A stretch of DNA of 64,000 nt, from contig NZ_JACCCJ010000001.1 in assembly GCF_013410105.1 (NCBI RefSeq), forward strand, positions 434,001 to 498,000, given 5' to 3'. A program made the translations under genes and the position numbers. This DNA comes from Sphingopyxis sp. JAI108 (GTDB taxonomy: Bacteria; Pseudomonadota; Alphaproteobacteria; Sphingomonadales; Sphingomonadaceae). Of the stretch, positions 61,780 to 64,000 are shown one piece after another (positions within the stretch are counted from its first letter, which is position 1; each line of letters begins with the position of its first letter). Below the pieces are notes generated by a model. It was given only the letters and a program-made list of their open reading frames with translations. It was not told the DNA's origin and did no database searches.

Positions 61780-62153
61780 CTCCTTGCGGGGACCAGGCCG
61801 GGGAGAGCGGCCCCCTTAGAAATGCAACGTGGCGATGCCGCCGCCCCACCGCAAGGGAAAAGCGGATGGCTTTGTGAAATTACGATGACGGAGTTGTGAT
61901 GTGGTTAACGGGGCGTTGGCGAACGGGATCGCGCTCGCGCAATTTTATTCCGAAGTTGTCAAAGTTCATATTCCCCTCCGGTAAAATGATACCCGTGGCG
62001 GGTTCCGGCAAGGCGAGGTTGCATTTCGGAAAAGGATGGACGCCGGCATGATGGCAGCGAGGTTATGCTGGCAGGATAATGTAGGACAGCGATTTTTTGC
62101 CCGCGCTGAACAGCGGCTATGGGGTGGAGAGTGGACATAAGCCCCAGATACAA
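61780..62153. other. Gene-free stretch upstream of clpA
   Basis: These 374 nt hold the clpA promoter region and nothing else I can support. A 64-codon reverse frame (61959-62153) has no fold features and no ribosome-binding site. The middle, near 61880-61990, is more AT-rich than its surroundings (for example CAATTTTATTC). No hairpin terminator is evident. Confidence 0.4.
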
Positions 62154-62363
62154 TCAGCGACCCTTCGCATCGTCGAAGTTAACTGAAGGGCCGAGGGTCT
62201 TTTCACGGTGCTTAAGCAGCGCGCCAATTCCCCAGCAACTGATCATTGTGCCCGTCACCCAGAAAGCTGCCTGATCCAAATCATTTACAACTTCAAAATG
62301 AACCAAGCCCAGCGACAAGAACATTCCTGCCAGAAATAATTCCGCTCGCTCGAGAAAATTCAT
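62154..62363 (-). CDS. Small membrane protein (hypothetical)
   Basis: A 69-residue protein with two probable membrane spans (AELFLAGMFLSLGLVHFEV and AAFWVTGTMISCWGIGALL) and a charged tail (KHREKTLGPSVNFDDAKGR). I do not recognise a family. GGAG 8 nt upstream supports the ATG. Base composition is less GC-rich than the neighbours, which may indicate a recently acquired or fast-evolving gene. Coding status is likely but not certain. Confidence 0.5.
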   Translation of the reverse strand: MNFLERAELFLAGMFLSLGLVHFEVVNDLDQAAFWVTGTMISCWGIGALLKHREKTLGPSVNFDDAKGR

Positions 62364-62441
62364 CTGCGACGCTCCACCAATGTTTCGCGAAGTATGTCAG
62401 ATCGCGCATACGGCCGCAATTGGTCGAAAGCCGTCGTCATC

Positions 62442-62696
62442 TTACCCCGCTCGGTCGACCATATCCATGAAGTCGCGCGCTGTGTTTCGCTCCTCTTCAT
62501 CCTTGAACGCGATATCGAGGTCGGGCGCGACGCCGAGCATGTACATCAGCGCCCACAGCGCGAAGCGGCGGCCGGGGTTGGTTTCGAGGCCGAAATCGAC
62601 GCGCATGCGTTCGGTGCCCGCAGCATGCGCTTGGGGGTGGATCGCCGCGATGTCGGCGGTGCCGAAGTAGCGGCGGAGCAGGTCGTCGAAATCCAT
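62442..62696 (-). CDS. Small conserved protein, DUF5076-like
   Basis: An 84-residue acidic protein: MDFDDLLRRYFGTADIAAI, then ERMRVDFGLETNPGRRFALWALMYMLG and IAFKDEEERNTARDFMDMVDR. It resembles short sphingomonad proteins annotated as DUF5076-type, but I hold that loosely. No motif suggests catalysis. The ATG at 62696 starts the conserved part; the frame stays open upstream into the promoter region of the ATPase gene. It is divergent from the HerA-like gene with 109 nt between them. Confidence 0.65.
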   Translation of the reverse strand: MDFDDLLRRYFGTADIAAIHPQAHAAGTERMRVDFGLETNPGRRFALWALMYMLGVAPDLDIAFKDEEERNTARDFMDMVDRAG

Positions 62697-62805
62697 GCCA
62701 CGCTTTCGGCCGGTTCGTGCCGCTTGGCAAGGTCGCGCGACAGAATCCGCCGACCCGAAACCCGCCCGGTTGTCTTTGCCCGAGCGCCCCGATAGGGCGG
62801 CGTCC

Positions 62806-64000
62806 GTGAAGACCAGCATCGACATCGGGACCGACACTGCGGGGCAGGGCGTGCGCATCGACGTGCAGGAACTGCTCGCGACGCGGCTGCTTGTCCAGGG
62901 CAATTCGGGGTCGGGCAAGTCGCATCTCCTCCGCCGTATCCTCGAGGAAAGCGCCGCGCTGGTGCAGCAGATCGTGATCGATCCCGAGGGCGATTTCGTC
63001 ACCCTTGCCGATGCCTATACCCATGTCGTGATCAACGGCGGCGACTATAACGAGCGCGAGATCGCGGCGATGGGCGCGCGCATCCGCGAACATCGTGCGT
63101 CGATCATTCTCAGTCTGGAGTCGCTCGACATCGAGGCGCAGATGACCTGCGCCGCGGCGTTCCTCAATGCGCTGTTCGATGCGCCGCGCGAGCATTGGTT
63201 TCCCGCGCTGGTCGTGGTCGACGAGGCGCAGATGTTCGCGCCGAGCGTCGCGGGCGATGTGTCCGATACCGTGCGCCGCGCGAGCCTTGGCGCGATGACC
63301 AATTTGATGTGCCGGGGGCGTAAACGTGGTTTGGCCGGGGCGATCGCGACGCAGCGGTTGGCGAAGCTCGCCAAGAATGTCGCCGCCGAGGCGAGCAATT
63401 TCCTGATGGGGCGCACCTTCCTCGACATCGACATGGCGCGCGCCGCCGACCTGCTCGGCATGGAGCGGCGGCAGGCCGAGGCGATCCGCGACCTCGAACG
63501 CGGACATTTCCTGGGGCTCGGCCCCGCGATCTCCCGCCGGCCGATCGCGGTGCGGATCGGTGCGACGCAGACATCGACGCGCCTCGGCACGCACGGCCTG
63601 ATGCCGCTGCCGCAAGCGGACGGCGACGATATGCGCTCGATGCTGTTCACCGAGCTGGAGGCGCCCGCGGCGCCGCGCGTCTTTGCGCCCGAACCCGAAC
63701 CGGTGGCGGCGAGCGAGGTCCTGCAGCGGATCGCGGCGAGCGAAGGGCTGCACGAGGATGTCGATGCGCCGCCGGTGCTCGATATTCTCGAGGCGGTCGA
63801 GGAGGCCGAGCAGAGCGACGCGGTGGTGATCGCGACGCTCGAAGAGATGTTGTCCGACCCCGACTGCGCCTTTCAGCCCGAATCCTTCCTCTATCAGGAT
63901 TTTTCGGTGCGCTGCCGGATGCAGAAGCTGAAGAAGGTGCCGCTCGACCTTGCCGCCTTTCGCCGCCGCTTCGCGCTTGCCAAGGGCGGGGTGTTCGATC
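62806..64000 (+). CDS. HerA/DUF87-like ATPase (5' part, runs off the window)
   Basis: At least 398 codons of an ATP-binding protein. The start is GTG at 62806 (KTSIDIGTDTAGQGVRIDVQ), and the frame stays open to the window edge. Walker A is QGNSGSGKSHLLRRIL near residue 33, Walker B is ALVVVDEAQMFAP, and CRGRKRGLAGAIATQRLAKL and RTFLDIDMARAADLLGM match HerA-type hexameric translocases of the FtsK/HerA superfamily. After residue 280 the sequence is acidic and Ala/Pro-rich, then a more regular C-terminal segment begins. HerA relatives often work with nucleases such as NurA or in defence modules; no such partner is visible here. Confidence 0.82.
   Translation, partial: MKTSIDIGTDTAGQGVRIDVQELLATRLLVQGNSGSGKSHLLRRILEESAALVQQIVIDPEGDFVTLADAYTHVVINGGDYNEREIAAMGARIREHRASIILSLESLDIEAQMTCAAAFLNALFDAPREHWFPALVVVDEAQMFAPSVAGDVSDTVRRASLGAMTNLMCRGRKRGLAGAIATQRLAKLAKNVAAEASNFLMGRTFLDIDMARAADLLGMERRQAEAIRDLERGHFLGLGPAISRRPIAVRIGATQTSTRLGTHGLMPLPQADGDDMRSMLFTELEAPAAPRVFAPEPEPVAASEVLQRIAASEGLHEDVDAPPVLDILEAVEEAEQSDAVVIATLEEMLSDPDCAFQPESFLYQDFSVRCRMQKLKKVPLDLAAFRRRFALAKGGVFD

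Noticed and set aside
61959-62153. 64-codon reverse-strand open frame
   Set aside because: No ribosome-binding site, no fold features, and low-complexity-free but random-looking composition. I left it as non-coding.

Overview
The window looks like a chromosomal segment of an alphaproteobacterium of the order Sphingomonadales, most like Sphingopyxis or a close relative. The reasons are high GC with strong G/C third positions, an AddAB rather than RecBCD repair system, a divL-type kinase with tyrosine at the phospho-acceptor site, and many short palindromic intergenic repeats of the kinds common in sphingomonads. I see no tRNA, rRNA, CRISPR array, prophage or insertion sequence. The genus is an inference.

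Layout. 1-5550: translation operon (ffh end, rpsP, rimM, trmD, rplS) interrupted between rimM and trmD by a serine hydrolase, a small reverse-strand gene and a LysR regulator whose stop overlaps the trmD start. 5.5-10.2 kb: DUF1287 protein, asd, a dimethylargininase, a YjdF-like membrane protein, a lipoprotein and a PilZ-HTH fusion. 10.4-20 kb: an EmrAB-type efflux operon under a MarR regulator with a perfect 24-bp palindrome, a DsbA-fold isomerase, a hydrolase, an ACE-like M2 peptidase, an ArsR/SRPBCC pair, an HxlR/SDR pair. 19.4-25.2 kb: SDR coupled to amn, peroxiredoxin, yqgE, a TPR-like protein, ahcY. 25.4-36.9 kb: divL-tsaE-amgK-murU-addB-addA-trxA, seven co-directional genes with several stop/start overlaps, joining cell-cycle control, tRNA modification, peptidoglycan recycling and double-strand break repair.

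36.9-45.8 kb is the most interesting region: an eight-gene reverse-strand operon and a divergent oxidoreductase. It encodes a GMC flavoprotein with a Tat-signal small subunit and a cytochrome c (the composition of glucoside/lactose 3-dehydrogenases), a secreted DUF1080 protein (3-keto-glycoside hydrolase family), three TIM-barrel sugar isomerase/epimerases (two exported, one cytosolic), an MFS transporter and a Gfo/Idh/MocA oxidoreductase. It reads as a 3-keto-sugar route of glycoside breakdown split between periplasm and cytosol. It has no classical glycoside hydrolase.

45.9-64 kb: argJ, an aldehyde dehydrogenase, an exported M20 peptidase, a flavodoxin-fold reductase, a cadherin-like/sorbosone-dehydrogenase lipoprotein, an XRE regulator with its membrane partner behind twin 18-bp operator-like repeats, glnA-glnB, a quinohemoprotein alcohol dehydrogenase behind a perfect 16-bp palindrome, map, clpA, two small genes and the start of a HerA-like ATPase that runs off the window. 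Starts were refined by ribosome-binding sites; several are GTG or TTG. All functions are inferred from sequence motifs by eye, without database searches.
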